The notes: a model not told the origin generated them from the letters alone. A stretch of DNA of 64,000 nt from Halosegnis rubeus (GCF_009184545.1 NZ_QJOW01000001.1:558001-622000); one strand, 5' to 3'. Positions 16,914-26,708 are shown, numbered from the stretch's first letter. Translations and numbers: made by a program.

Positions 16914-17264
16914 CTACGTCCGGAAGCTCTCCCCGCAGCCACACTCGCTTTCCGCGTTCGGATTCTCGACCGAGAAGCCCTTGCCCTGCAGGCCGCCCTC
17001 GAAGTCGAGCGTCGACCCGCCGATATACTCCATGCTCGCGGGGTCGATGAACACGCGCAGGCCGTGGCCCTCGATGATGGTGTCGTCTTCTTCCGGCTCG
17101 GTGTCGAACCGCATCCCGTAGGAAAGGCCCGCACAGCCGCCCTGTTGAACAAACAGGCGGAGGCCGGCCACGTCGGTGTCCAGCCCCTCGTCTTCGATGA
17201 GTCCGACCGCCTGTCCTGCCGCCGGCTCGGTGATCTCGACGGGTGTCGTGTCGGTACTGCTCAT
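16914..17264 (-). CDS. Iron-sulfur cluster assembly protein, HesB/IscA (ErpA) family
   Basis: A 116-residue A-type carrier that accepts and delivers Fe-S clusters to target apoproteins. The three conserved cysteines are present: C44 in GGCAGLSYGM, and C108/C110 in the C-terminal CGCGESF motif. Length and fold elements are typical. It lies between dodecin and the Cdc48 operon on the minus strand with a 52-bp gap from cdc48, so it could be independently transcribed. Confidence 0.94.
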   Translation of the reverse strand: MSSTDTTPVEITEPAAGQAVGLIEDEGLDTDVAGLRLFVQQGGCAGLSYGMRFDTEPEEDDTIIEGHGLRVFIDPASMEYIGGSTLDFEGGLQGKGFSVENPNAESECGCGESFRT

Positions 17265-17316
17265 ACTTGGTAACGGACACGCGCGGACAAAACAGTGACG
17301 CCGGCAGACGGGCGGC

Positions 17317-19587
17317 TTACTGGAACGTGCGGGACACGTCCCGGCCGGTGTCGTCGCCGCTGTCGAACTCCGACTCGATGTCGTCGTACTGTTCGCGGGT
17401 CTCTGCGTCGACCGACGCGGTCACCTCTTCGAGCGCGTGTTCGAAGTGGTCCATCGTCACGCGGACGTTCCCGGCAGAGCCGACGGCGTCCTCGGGGTCG
17501 ACGGAGTTGATGAACTCGCGGGTCGCGGCCATCGACGCCTCGCGGGCGACGGCCTCGATGTCGGCACCGACGTAGCCGTCGGTCTTGCGCGCCAGCCGGT
17601 CGAGGTCCACGTCGTCGGCAAGCGGCTTGTCGCGCGTGTGCACCTCGAAGATCTTGCGGCGGCCGTCCTCGTCCGGCACCGGCACGTGGATGTGACGGTC
17701 CAGTCGCCCCGGGCGCAACAGCGCCGAGTCGATGAGGTCCGGCCGGTTGGTCGTCGCCACGACGACCACGTCCTCGAGCTCTTCGAGCCCGTCCAGCTCC
17801 GTCAGCAGCTGGGAGACGACCCGCTCGCCGACGCCGGAATCGCCCATGTCCTTGCCCCGTTGGCCGGCGATGGCGTCGATCTCATCGAAGAAGATGACCG
17901 TCGGCGCGTTCGAGCGCGCCTTCTCGAACACCTCGCGGACTCCCTTCTCCGACTCGCCGACGTACTTGTTGAGCAGCTCCGGTCCCTTCACCGAGATGAA
18001 GTTGGACTCGGCCTCGTTGGCGACGGCCTTGGCGATGAGGGTCTTCCCCGTGCCCGGCGGGCCGTACATCAGGACGCCCTTCGCGGCCTGGAGGTCCATC
18101 TGCTCGAACACCTCCGGGTAATCGAGGGGCCACTGGATGGTCTCTTGGAGCCGGGTCTTGGTGTCGTCGAGTCCACCGACGTCGTTCCACTGTACGTCGG
18201 GGACCTCGACGAAGACCTCCCGCATCGCGCTCGGGGTGATTCCCTTCAGCGCGTCTTTGAAGTCAGCCTCGGTCACCTCGATGGAGTCGAGCACCTCGGC
18301 GTCGATTTCGTCGCTCTCGAGGTCCAACTGCGGGCGGACGCGACGGAGCGCGTTCATCGCCGACTCCTTCGTCAGCGACTCCAGGTCGGCCCCGACGAAG
18401 CCGTGGGTCGACTCGGCGTACGCTTCGAGGTCGATACCGTCGGCAAGCGGCATCCCGCGGGTGTGGACCTGTAGGACCTCTTCGCGGCCCTCTTGATCGG
18501 GGACGCCGACCTCGATTTCGCGGTCGAACCGGCCACCGCGGCGGAGCGCGGGGTCGATGGCGTCGACGCGGTTGGTGGCGGCGATGACGGTTACCTGTCC
18601 ACGCTCGTCGAGCCCGTCCATCATCGAGAGCAGCTGCGCGACGACGCGGCGTTCCACGTCGCCGGAGGTCTCCTCGCGCTTGGGCGCGATGGAGTCCAGC
18701 TCGTCGATGAAGATGATGGCTGGTTGGTTCTCCTCGGCCTCTTCGAACACCTCACGCAGCTGCTCTTCGGACTCGCCGTAGTACTTCGACATGATCTCCG
18801 GGCCGGAGATGTCGGTGAAGTAGGCGTCGACCTCGTTGGCGACGGCCTTGGCGATGAGGGTCTTCCCCGTGCCCGGCGGGCCGTGCAGGAGCACGCCCTT
18901 CGGCGGGTCGATGCCGAGCTGCGAGAACAGCTCCGGGTGGCGCATCGGCAGCTCGATCATCTCACGCACTTGCTCGAGCTCGTCGTCCAGCCCACCGATG
19001 TCTTCGTAGGTGACGTTCGGCGTGCCGCCGTCCTCGCTGGCGGTGCTCGACTGCTCGCCGACGATCTGTTCGGCCGGTCGCTCGGAGATGTTGACCTCCG
19101 TCGAGTCGGTGATGACGGCCGTCCCCGAGGGGTCGGTCTCGGCAATCTTCATCGGAATCTGCTGGCCGCTCATTGAGGAGAAGGCCCCGAAGCCGAAGCT
19201 GAATGGGACCTGCTGTCCGGGGGTCACCGCCTGCCCGGAGAGCTTGTCGCGAATCGGGCCGGCGATGTTGCCGCGAATCCGGAGATTCGACGGGAGCGCG
19301 ACGGTGATCGACTTGGCGGGACTCACGTCCGCCTTCTCGATTTCGACGCGGTCGTCGATACCGACGCCCGCCTCCGAGCGGAGCCGCCCGTCGATACGGA
19401 CGACGCCCGTCCCGGCGTCCTCGTAGCCGGGGAAGGTGCGGGCGATGGTCCGGTTCTCGCCTCCGCTGATGACGATGTAGTCGCCGTTGTCGAGACCGAG
19501 CTCCTCCATCGCCTCCGAATCGACCATGGCGAGACCGCGACCGGCCTTGCTCTGGGGCATCGGCTTCACGACGAGCGTCTGGCTCAC
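17317..19587 (-). CDS. cdc48: Cdc48/p97-type AAA ATPase
   Basis: A 756-residue unfoldase that extracts and unfolds proteins, probably feeding the proteasome. Layout: N-terminal double-psi-barrel and alpha/beta substrate domains (1-180), then two AAA modules with Walker A GPPGTGKT near residues 236-243 and 509-516, Walker B IIFIDELD and VIFFDEID, and second-region-of-homology arginines in [17 protein letters not shown] and [16 protein letters not shown]. It starts with GTG, overlapping the TGA of the small upstream gene, so the two are coupled. Haloarchaea often carry several Cdc48 paralogues. Confidence 0.95.
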   Translation of the reverse strand: MSQTLVVKPMPQSKAGRGLAMVDSEAMEELGLDNGDYIVISGGENRTIARTFPGYEDAGTGVVRIDGRLRSEAGVGIDDRVEIEKADVSPAKSITVALPSNLRIRGNIAGPIRDKLSGQAVTPGQQVPFSFGFGAFSSMSGQQIPMKIAETDPSGTAVITDSTEVNISERPAEQIVGEQSSTASEDGGTPNVTYEDIGGLDDELEQVREMIELPMRHPELFSQLGIDPPKGVLLHGPPGTGKTLIAKAVANEVDAYFTDISGPEIMSKYYGESEEQLREVFEEAEENQPAIIFIDELDSIAPKREETSGDVERRVVAQLLSMMDGLDERGQVTVIAATNRVDAIDPALRRGGRFDREIEVGVPDQEGREEVLQVHTRGMPLADGIDLEAYAESTHGFVGADLESLTKESAMNALRRVRPQLDLESDEIDAEVLDSIEVTEADFKDALKGITPSAMREVFVEVPDVQWNDVGGLDDTKTRLQETIQWPLDYPEVFEQMDLQAAKGVLMYGPPGTGKTLIAKAVANEAESNFISVKGPELLNKYVGESEKGVREVFEKARSNAPTVIFFDEIDAIAGQRGKDMGDSGVGERVVSQLLTELDGLEELEDVVVVATTNRPDLIDSALLRPGRLDRHIHVPVPDEDGRRKIFEVHTRDKPLADDVDLDRLARKTDGYVGADIEAVAREASMAATREFINSVDPEDAVGSAGNVRVTMDHFEHALEEVTASVDAETREQYDDIESEFDSGDDTGRDVSRTFQ

Positions 19588-19823
19588 CGCACCACCTCCA
19601 CGGTGACGACGCCGTTGCTCACGCGGGCGGTCGCGTCGCCCGCGGGCACGTCGAACTCGTACTGGTCGTCGTCGACGACGACCATCGCGGTCCCGGCGAC
19701 GATGTCTGCCGTCGCGTCGGTGCCTACGCCAACGTCGGCGACGAAGCCGACGGTGTCGCCCTGCTCGTACCGCGCCGTCGCGACGCCGTCCTCACGGGCG
19801 AACTGTGTTGTAAAGTCACTCAT
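19584..19823 (-). CDS. Small beta-rich protein upstream of cdc48 (DUF7127-like)
   Basis: A 79-residue acidic protein from [10 protein letters not shown] with strand-rich sequence and an Hsp20-like flavour near its end ([27 protein letters not shown]). It precedes and overlaps cdc48 by GTGA, so it may act as a partner or adaptor of the ATPase, which is an inference from linkage only. An in-frame GTG nine bases upstream is less likely, since the TATA box sits 26 bp before the ATG. Confidence 0.72.
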   Translation of the reverse strand: MSDFTTQFAREDGVATARYEQGDTVGFVADVGVGTDATADIVAGTAMVVVDDDQYEFDVPAGDATARVSNGVVTVEVVR

Positions 19824-19848
19824 CCTAACCACATGTTAGTCTCAATAG

Positions 19849-19856
19849 TATATAAA
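19849..19856 (-). promoter_or_regulatory. TATA box of the DUF7127-cdc48 operon
   Basis: TTTATATA on the minus strand, about 26-30 bp before the ATG at 19823; an unusually good haloarchaeal TATA box, consistent with strong leaderless expression. Confidence 0.72.
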
Positions 19857-19966
19857 TGCTTCTCCAAATGCGGCCTACTGTAATAAGTGTCGAACTCACG
19901 CTATGTTTGCGGTTCAGCGAACTTGTCGGCCGCCGCGTTCAAGCCGGTCGGCCGTGAGCGTCGTCC

Positions 19967-20752
19967 ATGGAGACAGTCACGCACGCGGGCAGGGAGGTCG
20001 CGTACCGACGGACCGGCGACGGAGACTCCCCCGTACTCTACGTCCACGGGGCCGGCGGCGACCACCGCCTGTGGGTCGAACAGTACGCGCCCAACGGAGT
20101 CGGACCGGCGGTCGCGCTCGACCTGACCGGCCACGGCGAGAGCGACGACGCCGACCTCGATTCTGGGACCGAGACGCTCGACGCCTACGCACGGGACGTA
20201 CTCGCGGTCGCCAGCGAGACGGGCGCAGCGACGCTCGTCGGGAATTCGATGGGCGGAGCCGTCGCGCTGTGGGCGGTCCTCGAACACGGCTTCGATCCCG
20301 AAGCGCTCGTCCTCTGTGGCACGGGCGCGAAGCTGGCCGTTGGCGACGAACTACTGTCGATGTTCGACGGCGAGTTCGACGCTGCCCTCGAAACGCTGGC
20401 CGCGCCGAACCTCCTGTTTCACGACCCCGACGGCGGTGTGGTGGCGCGAACGACCGCCGCGTTCCACGAGACGGGCCAAGCCGTCACGACCCGTGATTTC
20501 CGCACCTGCGACACGTTCGACGTGCGTGACCGTCTTGACGAGGTCGACGTGCCCGCCCTCGCCATCACCGGCGAACACGACGGTATGACGCCGCCGTCGT
20601 TCACCGAGTACCTGGGGAGAGAGCTCCCGGACTGTGAGGTGACGCTGATAGACGACTGTGCACATCTATCGATGCTCGAACGCCCGGTCGTCTGGAACGA
20701 ACGCGTTCGCACGTTCCTCGGGAAGGAGCTACACCGGGTCCCCGACAGCTAG
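19967..20752 (+). CDS. Alpha/beta-hydrolase fold protein
   Basis: A 261-residue alpha/beta hydrolase. The nucleophile elbow is GNSMGG with Ser94; the oxyanion-side HGAGG (27-31) and a catalytic Asp/His pair in the GEHDG and DDCAHLSMLERP regions complete a normal triad. The substrate cannot be read from sequence; close relatives hydrolyse esters or act in aromatic-ring degradation (MhpC/BioH-like). It is divergent from the Cdc48 operon and its stop overlaps that of panB by 4 bp. Confidence 0.88.
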   Translation: METVTHAGREVAYRRTGDGDSPVLYVHGAGGDHRLWVEQYAPNGVGPAVALDLTGHGESDDADLDSGTETLDAYARDVLAVASETGAATLVGNSMGGAVALWAVLEHGFDPEALVLCGTGAKLAVGDELLSMFDGEFDAALETLAAPNLLFHDPDGGVVARTTAAFHETGQAVTTRDFRTCDTFDVRDRLDEVDVPALAITGEHDGMTPPSFTEYLGRELPDCEVTLIDDCAHLSMLERPVVWNERVRTFLGKELHRVPDS

Positions 20753-21555
20753 TACACGTCCTCCAGTTCGGATTCGTAGTGTGAGTGCTCGTCGGCGGGA
20801 AAGGCTCCCGACTCCACGTCGTCGCGGTACCCCTCGATTGCCTGTTGCATCTCGCCGCGAACGTCGCCCCACGCCTTCGAGAACGGAGCCGTCCTCTCGC
20901 TCAGTCCTAGCACCTCGTCCACGACGAGCACTTGTCCGTCACACTCCGGCCCGGCCCCGATGCCGATGGTCGGTATCTCTAGCTCACGAGTCACCTCGCT
21001 GGCGAGGTTCGCGGGGACGTGTTCCAAGACGAGCGAGAACGCGCCGGCCTCCTCGTGGGCGCGCGCAAGATCGAGAATCTCCCGAGCACCCTCGGCGTCG
21101 GTTCCCTGTCGGAACAGCCCGGTCTCGTTTTCCCGCTGCGGGGTGAGTCCGAGATGCGCCATCGTCGGGATACCGAGGTCGGTGAGCCGCTCGGTCAGTT
21201 CGACGGTGTGTGGCCCACACTCCAGCTTGACGGCGTCGGCGTCTGCGTCCTTCAGCATGCGACCGGCGTTCTCGATGCTCGCCTCGGTACTTACGCCGAA
21301 GGAGAGAAACGGCATGTCAGCGACGACGAGCGCGTCGTCGGCTCCGCGTGCGACCGCGGCGGTGTGGCTCGCCATCTCGTCGACCGTGACGGGTAGCGTC
21401 GAGTCGTGGCCCAGCTGCGTGTTTCCGACGGAGTCGCCCACGAGAATCACGTCGATGCCGGCCTCGTCGACGACGGCGGCGGTTGGGGCGTCGTAGGCCG
21501 TGAGCATGGTGATCGGCTCCGTGTCTGCCTTCGCTCTGATGTCCTTCGCGCGCAT
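20749..21555 (-). CDS. panB: 3-methyl-2-oxobutanoate hydroxymethyltransferase
   Basis: First committed step of pantothenate and CoA synthesis: transfers a hydroxymethyl group from a methylene-folate-type donor to 2-oxoisovalerate, giving ketopantoate. The 268-residue protein shows MLTAYDAPTAAVVDEAG, the metal-binding VGDSVGN, MAHLGLTPQ and IPTIGIGAGPECDGQVLV blocks. Its requirement for a one-carbon folate fits the FolCP gene elsewhere in the window. It has its own TATA-like CTTTATC (minus, 21579-21587) 27 bp upstream. Confidence 0.96.
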   Translation of the reverse strand: MRAKDIRAKADTEPITMLTAYDAPTAAVVDEAGIDVILVGDSVGNTQLGHDSTLPVTVDEMASHTAAVARGADDALVVADMPFLSFGVSTEASIENAGRMLKDADADAVKLECGPHTVELTERLTDLGIPTMAHLGLTPQRENETGLFRQGTDAEGAREILDLARAHEEAGAFSLVLEHVPANLASEVTRELEIPTIGIGAGPECDGQVLVVDEVLGLSERTAPFSKAWGDVRGEMQQAIEGYRDDVESGAFPADEHSHYESELEDVY

Positions 21556-21578
21556 ACCGGGCGTCCGGCCGCGCCGGC

Positions 21579-21609
21579 GATAAAGCCCCCGTCGCCGGAC
21601 GGATTTTTC
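21579..21609. promoter_or_regulatory. Divergent promoters of panB and the hydroxyacid dehydrogenase
   Basis: On the minus strand GGCTTTATC (21579-21587) lies about 27 bp before the panB ATG; on the plus strand ATTTTTC (21603-21609) lies about 27 bp before the ATG at 21633. Both fit leaderless transcripts. Confidence 0.5.
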
Positions 21610-21632
21610 ACCCCCGACCGCGAGGCTCGCGT

Positions 21633-22586
21633 ATGAAGATTCTCGTCTTGCGCGAGGGCGTCCACGGAACGAACGCGAGCGACTACGCCGCCGAACTACG
21701 CGACCGCCTCCCCGACCACGACATCGTCCACGCGCGCACCCCGAGCGAGGAGCGCGCCGAAATCACCGACGCGGCCGTCGCGACCGGCACAGAGATCACG
21801 GCCGACCTCCTCGACCGTGCCGAGGAACTGCGGCTGTTCGCGGGAGCATACGCTGGCCACGGCCACCTCCCGCTCAACGCGCTCGAATCCCACGGCGTCG
21901 GACTGACGAACGCAGCCGGCGTTCACGCGCCCAATATCGGCGAATACGTCGTTGGTGCGCTGCTCTCGCACGTCCGCGGTTTCCAGCAGGCGTACCGCCA
22001 GCAGGACCGCCGGGAGTGGCAGCCAGTTCCTGTGACCGAACTCGCCGGGTCGACTGTCACCGTCGTCGGACTGGGTAATATCGGGCAAGCCGTCGTTGAG
22101 CGGCTCGACCCGTTCGACGTGGAGACGGTCGGGATTCGGGCCTCCCCGGACCTCGGTGGTCCCGCCGACACCGTCGTCGGTCCCGACAGCCTCCACGACG
22201 CGCTCGCCGAATCGGCCGCGGTCGTGCTCGCGTGTCCGCTCACGGACGCGACTCGCGGACTCATCGGCGACGACGAGCTCACGACGATGCCCACGGAGTC
22301 GGTTCTCGTCAACGTCGCGCGGGGTCCCGTCGTCGACACCGACGCGCTGCTGGACGCGATTCGCAACGACCGCATCGGCGGAGCCACCCTCGACGTGACC
22401 GACCCCGAGCCGCTGCCGCCGGAGCACCCCCTCTGGACGCTCTCTGCGGTACAGATTACCCCGCACAACGCGGGGTCGACGCCCCGTTATTATGAACGGC
22501 TGGCCGAGATTGTCGGTACGAACGTCGACTGCGTGGAACGGGGCGGCTGGGGCGTCGACCTCGACAACGTCGTTATCGAACCCTAA
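21633..22586 (+). CDS. D-2-hydroxyacid dehydrogenase, NAD(P)-dependent
   Basis: A 317-residue enzyme of the D-isomer-specific 2-hydroxyacid dehydrogenase family, interconverting 2-oxo acids and D-2-hydroxy acids. The Rossmann loop GLGNIGQ follows TVTVV, the substrate-binding Arg lies in VNVARGPVVDT, the catalytic Glu in TDPEPLPPEHP, and the catalytic His in TPHNAG. Haloferax relatives (DdhA-type) favour branched or aromatic 2-oxo acids. It shares a divergent promoter region with panB, whose substrate is itself a branched 2-oxo acid; this is suggestive but not proof of a link. Confidence 0.92.
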   Translation: MKILVLREGVHGTNASDYAAELRDRLPDHDIVHARTPSEERAEITDAAVATGTEITADLLDRAEELRLFAGAYAGHGHLPLNALESHGVGLTNAAGVHAPNIGEYVVGALLSHVRGFQQAYRQQDRREWQPVPVTELAGSTVTVVGLGNIGQAVVERLDPFDVETVGIRASPDLGGPADTVVGPDSLHDALAESAAVVLACPLTDATRGLIGDDELTTMPTESVLVNVARGPVVDTDALLDAIRNDRIGGATLDVTDPEPLPPEHPLWTLSAVQITPHNAGSTPRYYERLAEIVGTNVDCVERGGWGVDLDNVVIEP

Positions 22587-22593
22587 TCGAGTC

Positions 22594-22956
22594 TCACTCG
22601 AGCGGTTCGATGAGTTCGAGCACGTGGCCGTCGGGGTCCTCGATGAACGCGGTTCGCGCGCCGGCGGCTGGCTGGTCGCCCGGCTCCTGGACGACGCCGT
22701 GGTGGTCGACTCGCTCGAAGGTTGCGTCCACGTCGTCGACACGGATGGCGAGGTGGTCCCACGCGGTCCCCTGTTCGAAGGCCGTCTCGCCTTCGGTGTC
22801 CGAGAGCTGGAGTTCGACGCCGTCGTCGTCGGCGATGTAGCGGTTCTCGGTGTCGCCGGCCTCGAACGACCAGCTCTCCTCGAAGCCGAACTGCTCGTAG
22901 AAGGCGATGGTCTCGTCGGCGTCAGCGACGTTCAGACAGGTGTGGAGTATCTCCAT
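22594..22956 (-). CDS. VOC superfamily (glyoxalase I-like) protein
   Basis: A 120-residue vicinal-oxygen-chelate protein, resembling lactoylglutathione lyase (glyoxalase I). The fold opens with MEILHTCLNVADADETIAFY, whose His is a usual metal ligand, and closes with FIEDPDGHVLELIE, whose Glu is another. Substrate is unknown; haloarchaea use gamma-glutamylcysteine rather than glutathione, so a thiol conjugate of methylglyoxal is one possibility. ATG at 22956 is chosen because the family starts there. Confidence 0.88.
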   Translation of the reverse strand: MEILHTCLNVADADETIAFYEQFGFEESWSFEAGDTENRYIADDDGVELQLSDTEGETAFEQGTAWDHLAIRVDDVDATFERVDHHGVVQEPGDQPAAGARTAFIEDPDGHVLELIEPLE

Positions 22957-23033
22957 ACCTCTTCCCCGCGCGCCGCCGACATGAATCCGACGGCTACCGC
23001 TACGTACAACTGTGTCTCGCCCCACGTGTGGGT

Positions 23034-23474
23034 ATGACCGACCGCGGGGCCGTCCTCGCCGGCGGGGGTGCCGGCGTCGGCTATCTCGCCGTGCTCGCGT
23101 TCACGCCGACGCTCCACGAACTGCCCGCCGCCTCGCTGCCGCTCCTGTTCGGGACGGGCGTCGTCGCGGGCGTCGTTGCAGGCACCCTGGCCGAGGACCG
23201 GACCGACCACCACGGCCTGCTCGCCGGCTCGCTCGCCGGCGCTGTCGCCGGTGCCGCCATCGTGCTCGTCTTCTTCGCCAACGAGCCGTACGGCGTGTTC
23301 AACGGTCTCAATCGGCTGGCGGCCACGGAGCTTTCGCGCTTCGACATCGTCTTCCGGTATCCCGACGCGACGACCGGCTTCATCGCCGGGAGCTGTTGGA
23401 CGATAATCGCCAGCATCGGAGCCTACACCGGCGGTATCGCGCCCCGACTCCGCGGAGAGCTAATCCGCGAGTAG
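23034..23474 (+). CDS. Small membrane protein (DUF5518-like)
   Basis: A 146-residue membrane protein with about four hydrophobic segments, rich in Gly-Ala steps (GAGVGYLAVLAF, GTGVVAGVVAGTLA, GSLAGAVAGAAIVLVFF and GSCWTIIASIGAYTGGI). This Gly/Ala glycine-zipper pattern is common in haloarchaeal DUF5518-type proteins of unknown function. No catalytic residues are evident. The start is ATG, and the gene converges with the next one, ending 4 bp before it. Confidence 0.65.
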   Translation: MTDRGAVLAGGGAGVGYLAVLAFTPTLHELPAASLPLLFGTGVVAGVVAGTLAEDRTDHHGLLAGSLAGAVAGAAIVLVFFANEPYGVFNGLNRLAATELSRFDIVFRYPDATTGFIAGSCWTIIASIGAYTGGIAPRLRGELIRE

Positions 23475-23478
23475 TCGA

Positions 23479-24117
23479 CTACTCGCGCGTGGACTCGATT
23501 TCGCCCCGCAGGTCATCGAGGTCCTCTTGGAGTGTCTCGATTTTCCGTTCGGCCTGCGTCGGGTCGCGTGCCCCGAGCGAGAGCAGCCGATTCCGCATCG
23601 CCTCGAATGAGGCGTCGATTTCCTCACGCGCCGTCAGAGCGCGGTGGTTCGAGAGGAAGTGGAGCAGCGTCCACCAGCCCGCCGGTACGGGACCGCCGTC
23701 GGGGTGGGTGTCGACGGGCGCGAGGTCCGTGAGGTCGTCGTACTCCTCGTAGAGGGGCCGAGCCATCGCCGTCGCGAGAAACTGCAGGTCGTCCACGAGC
23801 GCGTCACCGCGGGGACCGAACGTCTCGGTGTCGTCGTCGGGACCGACTTCCTGCCACGAGCGAGCCAGCCCCTCCTCGACGAGTTCGTCCCAGCGGTCGC
23901 GCTCGGCGGCGACGAGCAGCTCCACCTCGCCCCGGAGATGGAGCCGGACCTGTCCGCCCGGGCGTCCGGGGTCGTGGCCGTAGCGCAGGAAGCCACAGCG
24001 CTCACAGGCGTCAGTCGAGAGCAGTCGGTCGCGCGCCGAAAGCAGGTACTCGCGGACGAGTCGCTCGTCGGCGGCCGCGCCCGCGGTGTCGAACTCGACG
24101 ACGGTCGCCTCGGTCAC
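23479..24117 (-). CDS. Uncharacterised haloarchaeal protein downstream of asd
   Basis: A 212-residue soluble, acidic protein. It has one CxxC pair (DACERCGFLRYGH), a central helical section with a Trp/His-rich patch (VPAGWWTLLHFLSNHRAL), and a C-terminal coiled-coil-like helix (QAERKIETLQEDLDDLRGEI). The start is GTG, sharing one base with the asd stop (TAGTG), so it is co-transcribed and probably coupled to asd. I do not recognise the family. Confidence 0.66.
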   Translation of the reverse strand: MTEATVVEFDTAGAAADERLVREYLLSARDRLLSTDACERCGFLRYGHDPGRPGGQVRLHLRGEVELLVAAERDRWDELVEEGLARSWQEVGPDDDTETFGPRGDALVDDLQFLATAMARPLYEEYDDLTDLAPVDTHPDGGPVPAGWWTLLHFLSNHRALTAREEIDASFEAMRNRLLSLGARDPTQAERKIETLQEDLDDLRGEIESTRE

Positions 24118-25148
24118 TACAGGTACCCTTCCTCCAACAGCAGCTCGCCGTTGAGCACCGACGCGCCGGCCGCGCCGCGAATCGTGTTGTGAGCGAGACA
24201 GTTGTACTGGACGCCGCCTTCGGTCCGGCGGAATCCGCCCGCGGAGACGGCCATCCCGTCGCCGCGGTTCCGGTCGAGCCGCGGCTGTGGCCGGTCCGGT
24301 TCCTCGAAGGTGTGGATGAGTCGCTCGGGCGAGGACGGAAGCGTCGCGGACGGATACGCCGACATCGCTGCGGACACCTCATCGGGGGTCACGTCGTCGC
24401 TCGTGTCGGCCCACACGTTCTCGAGGTGGCCGTCGATGGTCGGAATCCGGTTACAGGAGGCGGCCACGTCCATCGAGTGGCGCACGACCTCGGCCCCGTT
24501 GAACTCACCGAGCAGCTTGCGCGACTCCGACTCCATCTTCTGTTCCTCGCCGCCGATGTGCGGAATGGCGTTGTCGATAATCTCCATCGAGGTGACGCCG
24601 GAGTAGCCGGCACCCGAAACCGCCTGTAGGGTGGAGACGCGCACCGATTCAAGCCCGTACTGGTCGAGGGCGGCGAGCGTTGGGACCATCGTAATCGTCG
24701 AGCAGTTCGGGTTCTTCAGGAGCGCGCCGTCCCAGCCGCGGTCGTCGCGCTGTACGTCGATGAGTCCGAGGTGGTCGGCGTTCACCTCGGGGATGATGAG
24801 GGGAACGTCATCGGCCATGCGGGCGTTCGAGGAGTTCGAGGAGACGACGTAGCCGGCCTCGGCGAGGTCGGGTTCGACCTCGGCACCGACGCCGGAGGGG
24901 AGCGAGGAGAAGAGCAGCGTCACGTCGTCGCCGATCGCGTCCGGATCGGTGGCTGTGACCTCGATGTCGGTCACGGAGTCGGGCATGGGGGTGTCCGCCC
25001 GCCACTTGGCGGCCTCCTTGTACGTCTTCCCCGCCGAGGCCGGCGAGGCGGTGAGCGTCGCGATGTCGAACTCCGGGTGGGGTTCGAGCAGCTGGATGAG
25101 TCGCTGTCCGACCGCACCGGTCGCGCCGAGAATGCCAACGTCTACCAT
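24117..25148 (-). CDS. asd: Aspartate-semialdehyde dehydrogenase
   Basis: Reduces aspartyl phosphate to aspartate semialdehyde with NADPH, on the route to threonine, methionine and lysine. The 343-residue protein, from MVDVGILGATGAVGQRL, has the Rossmann GATGAVGQ, the active-site cysteine in LKNPNCSTITMVP and the later substrate-binding RIPTIDGHLE. Archaeal/fungal-type features are present. The ATG at 25148 is preferred over an upstream in-frame Met because the Rossmann strand begins directly after it. It is followed by a 1-bp-overlapping gene of unknown function. Confidence 0.96.
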   Translation of the reverse strand: MVDVGILGATGAVGQRLIQLLEPHPEFDIATLTASPASAGKTYKEAAKWRADTPMPDSVTDIEVTATDPDAIGDDVTLLFSSLPSGVGAEVEPDLAEAGYVVSSNSSNARMADDVPLIIPEVNADHLGLIDVQRDDRGWDGALLKNPNCSTITMVPTLAALDQYGLESVRVSTLQAVSGAGYSGVTSMEIIDNAIPHIGGEEQKMESESRKLLGEFNGAEVVRHSMDVAASCNRIPTIDGHLENVWADTSDDVTPDEVSAAMSAYPSATLPSSPERLIHTFEEPDRPQPRLDRNRGDGMAVSAGGFRRTEGGVQYNCLAHNTIRGAAGASVLNGELLLEEGYL

Positions 25149-25208
25149 TGGCGAACCTCGGACGGGCCGACTCAAAACCGTGTCGTCACGGGAAGGCGTT
25201 GCCGACCG

Positions 25209-26708
25209 TCAGTCGTCGCTGGCGGCGGCGTCCATGTCGTCGGCGTCCGTCGGCGCGGAGTCCGAACCACGAAGCTCCGCGTCGCGCCAGCGACCGCGCT
25301 TGAACCACGCCAGCGCGAGCAGCGCACCGACCACGTTGGAGACGACGAAGCCCCACCAGATACCGGTCGGTCCCATCGCCGTGACCACCTGCGGGACGGT
25401 GAGGGTCACGCCGACGAGCGGAAGCGTGTAGACGCCGCCGACGCCGAGCGCCAGCCCCGCGGCCACCGGGAGCCGGATGAGTCCGAGGAAGGTGATGGTG
25501 ATGACCGCCGAGACGAGGGTCTGGCCCGCGCCGCGGAACGCTCCCGTGTACGCGCGGACGACGCCGATGAAGCCAAACGTCAAGGCGACGTATCGGAGGA
25601 ACTGTGCCCCCGTGGCGACGACCTGTTCGGTCCCCGGGTTCGACGGGTCGGTGAACACGCGGATAATCGGCTCGGGGAAGAGGAACACGAGGACGCCGAC
25701 GGCACCGAGGATGAGGAAGGTGGCGACGGCGGCCACGTCGGCGGCCGTCTCGGCCCGGTCCGGCTTCCCGGCCCCGATGTTCTGTCCGGCCATCGTCTCG
25801 ACGCCCCGAGCGACGGCGATCGCCGGCAGGAAGATGACCGAGAATACGCGCACGCCGATCCCGTAGCCGGAGACGACTTCCGTGGCGAAGGTACCGACGA
25901 TGATGAGCAGGAGATTCACCGACAGCGACCGGCTCACGCCCTCGACGGAAGCGGGCACGCCGATGTTGAGAATCTCCCGCAGATAGCTCAGGTCGGGCTT
26001 CATGTCCGAGAGGCGTATTCGCACGCCCCGCTTACCGGAGAACATGATTCCGAACCCGGCGACCGTGGCGACGACTCGCGAGAAGACGGTGGCGTAGGCG
26101 GCTCCCTCGATGCCGAGCTCGGGGAAAAACACCCAGCCGTTGATGAGGAACGGGTCGATGACGACGTTGAGGATAACCGTCACCAGCATGACAAGCATCG
26201 GCGTCACCGTGTCGCCGTAGCCGCGCATCAGCGAGATGAAGATGAAGAAGCCGAACATCGCCGGCAGGCCGAGCGTGATGACTTTCATGTACTTCGTCGC
26301 CTCGACCAGCGTCGCCGGCGCGGCCCCGAAGATGGTCAACAGGTCGTCGACGATGAAGAAGCCGATGCCGCCGAGCAGCACCGAGACGACGAGCGCGAAG
26401 ACGACCGTCTGTGAGGCGGCGTACTCGGCCTGTCGCTCGTCGCCCCGGCCGGTGTTTTGTGCGACGAGGACGCTCCCCGCCACCGAGATACCGAGCCCGA
26501 GCGAGATGAACAGAAACACCATCGGGAACGCGAACGAAACCGCGGCCAGCGCGGTGTTCGAGTACTGGCCCAGCCAGAACGTATCGGCGAGGTTGTACGC
26601 CGTCTGGAGCAGGTTCGTGATGACGATGGGGAGCGCGAGGAAGAAGAGGGGCTTCGCGACGCCTCCCTCCGTGAGTTCGAGGTCCTCCTTGCCGGGGAAC
26701 AGCCCCAT
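25209..26708 (-). CDS. MATE-family multidrug/sodium efflux protein
   Basis: A 499-residue MATE transporter with twelve predicted membrane segments in two six-helix halves; MATE pumps expel cationic or other toxic compounds using Na+ or H+ gradients. The N-terminal half begins KPLFFLALPIVITNLLQTAYN, the usual entry sequence, and LADTFWLGQYS matches the family. The 30-residue C-terminal tail is acidic. Its ATG overlaps the last base of the TetR gene stop (1 bp), so the two form one operon in which the regulator is first. Confidence 0.93.
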   Translation of the reverse strand: MGLFPGKEDLELTEGGVAKPLFFLALPIVITNLLQTAYNLADTFWLGQYSNTALAAVSFAFPMVFLFISLGLGISVAGSVLVAQNTGRGDERQAEYAASQTVVFALVVSVLLGGIGFFIVDDLLTIFGAAPATLVEATKYMKVITLGLPAMFGFFIFISLMRGYGDTVTPMLVMLVTVILNVVIDPFLINGWVFFPELGIEGAAYATVFSRVVATVAGFGIMFSGKRGVRIRLSDMKPDLSYLREILNIGVPASVEGVSRSLSVNLLLIIVGTFATEVVSGYGIGVRVFSVIFLPAIAVARGVETMAGQNIGAGKPDRAETAADVAAVATFLILGAVGVLVFLFPEPIIRVFTDPSNPGTEQVVATGAQFLRYVALTFGFIGVVRAYTGAFRGAGQTLVSAVITITFLGLIRLPVAAGLALGVGGVYTLPLVGVTLTVPQVVTAMGPTGIWWGFVVSNVVGALLALAWFKRGRWRDAELRGSDSAPTDADDMDAAASDD

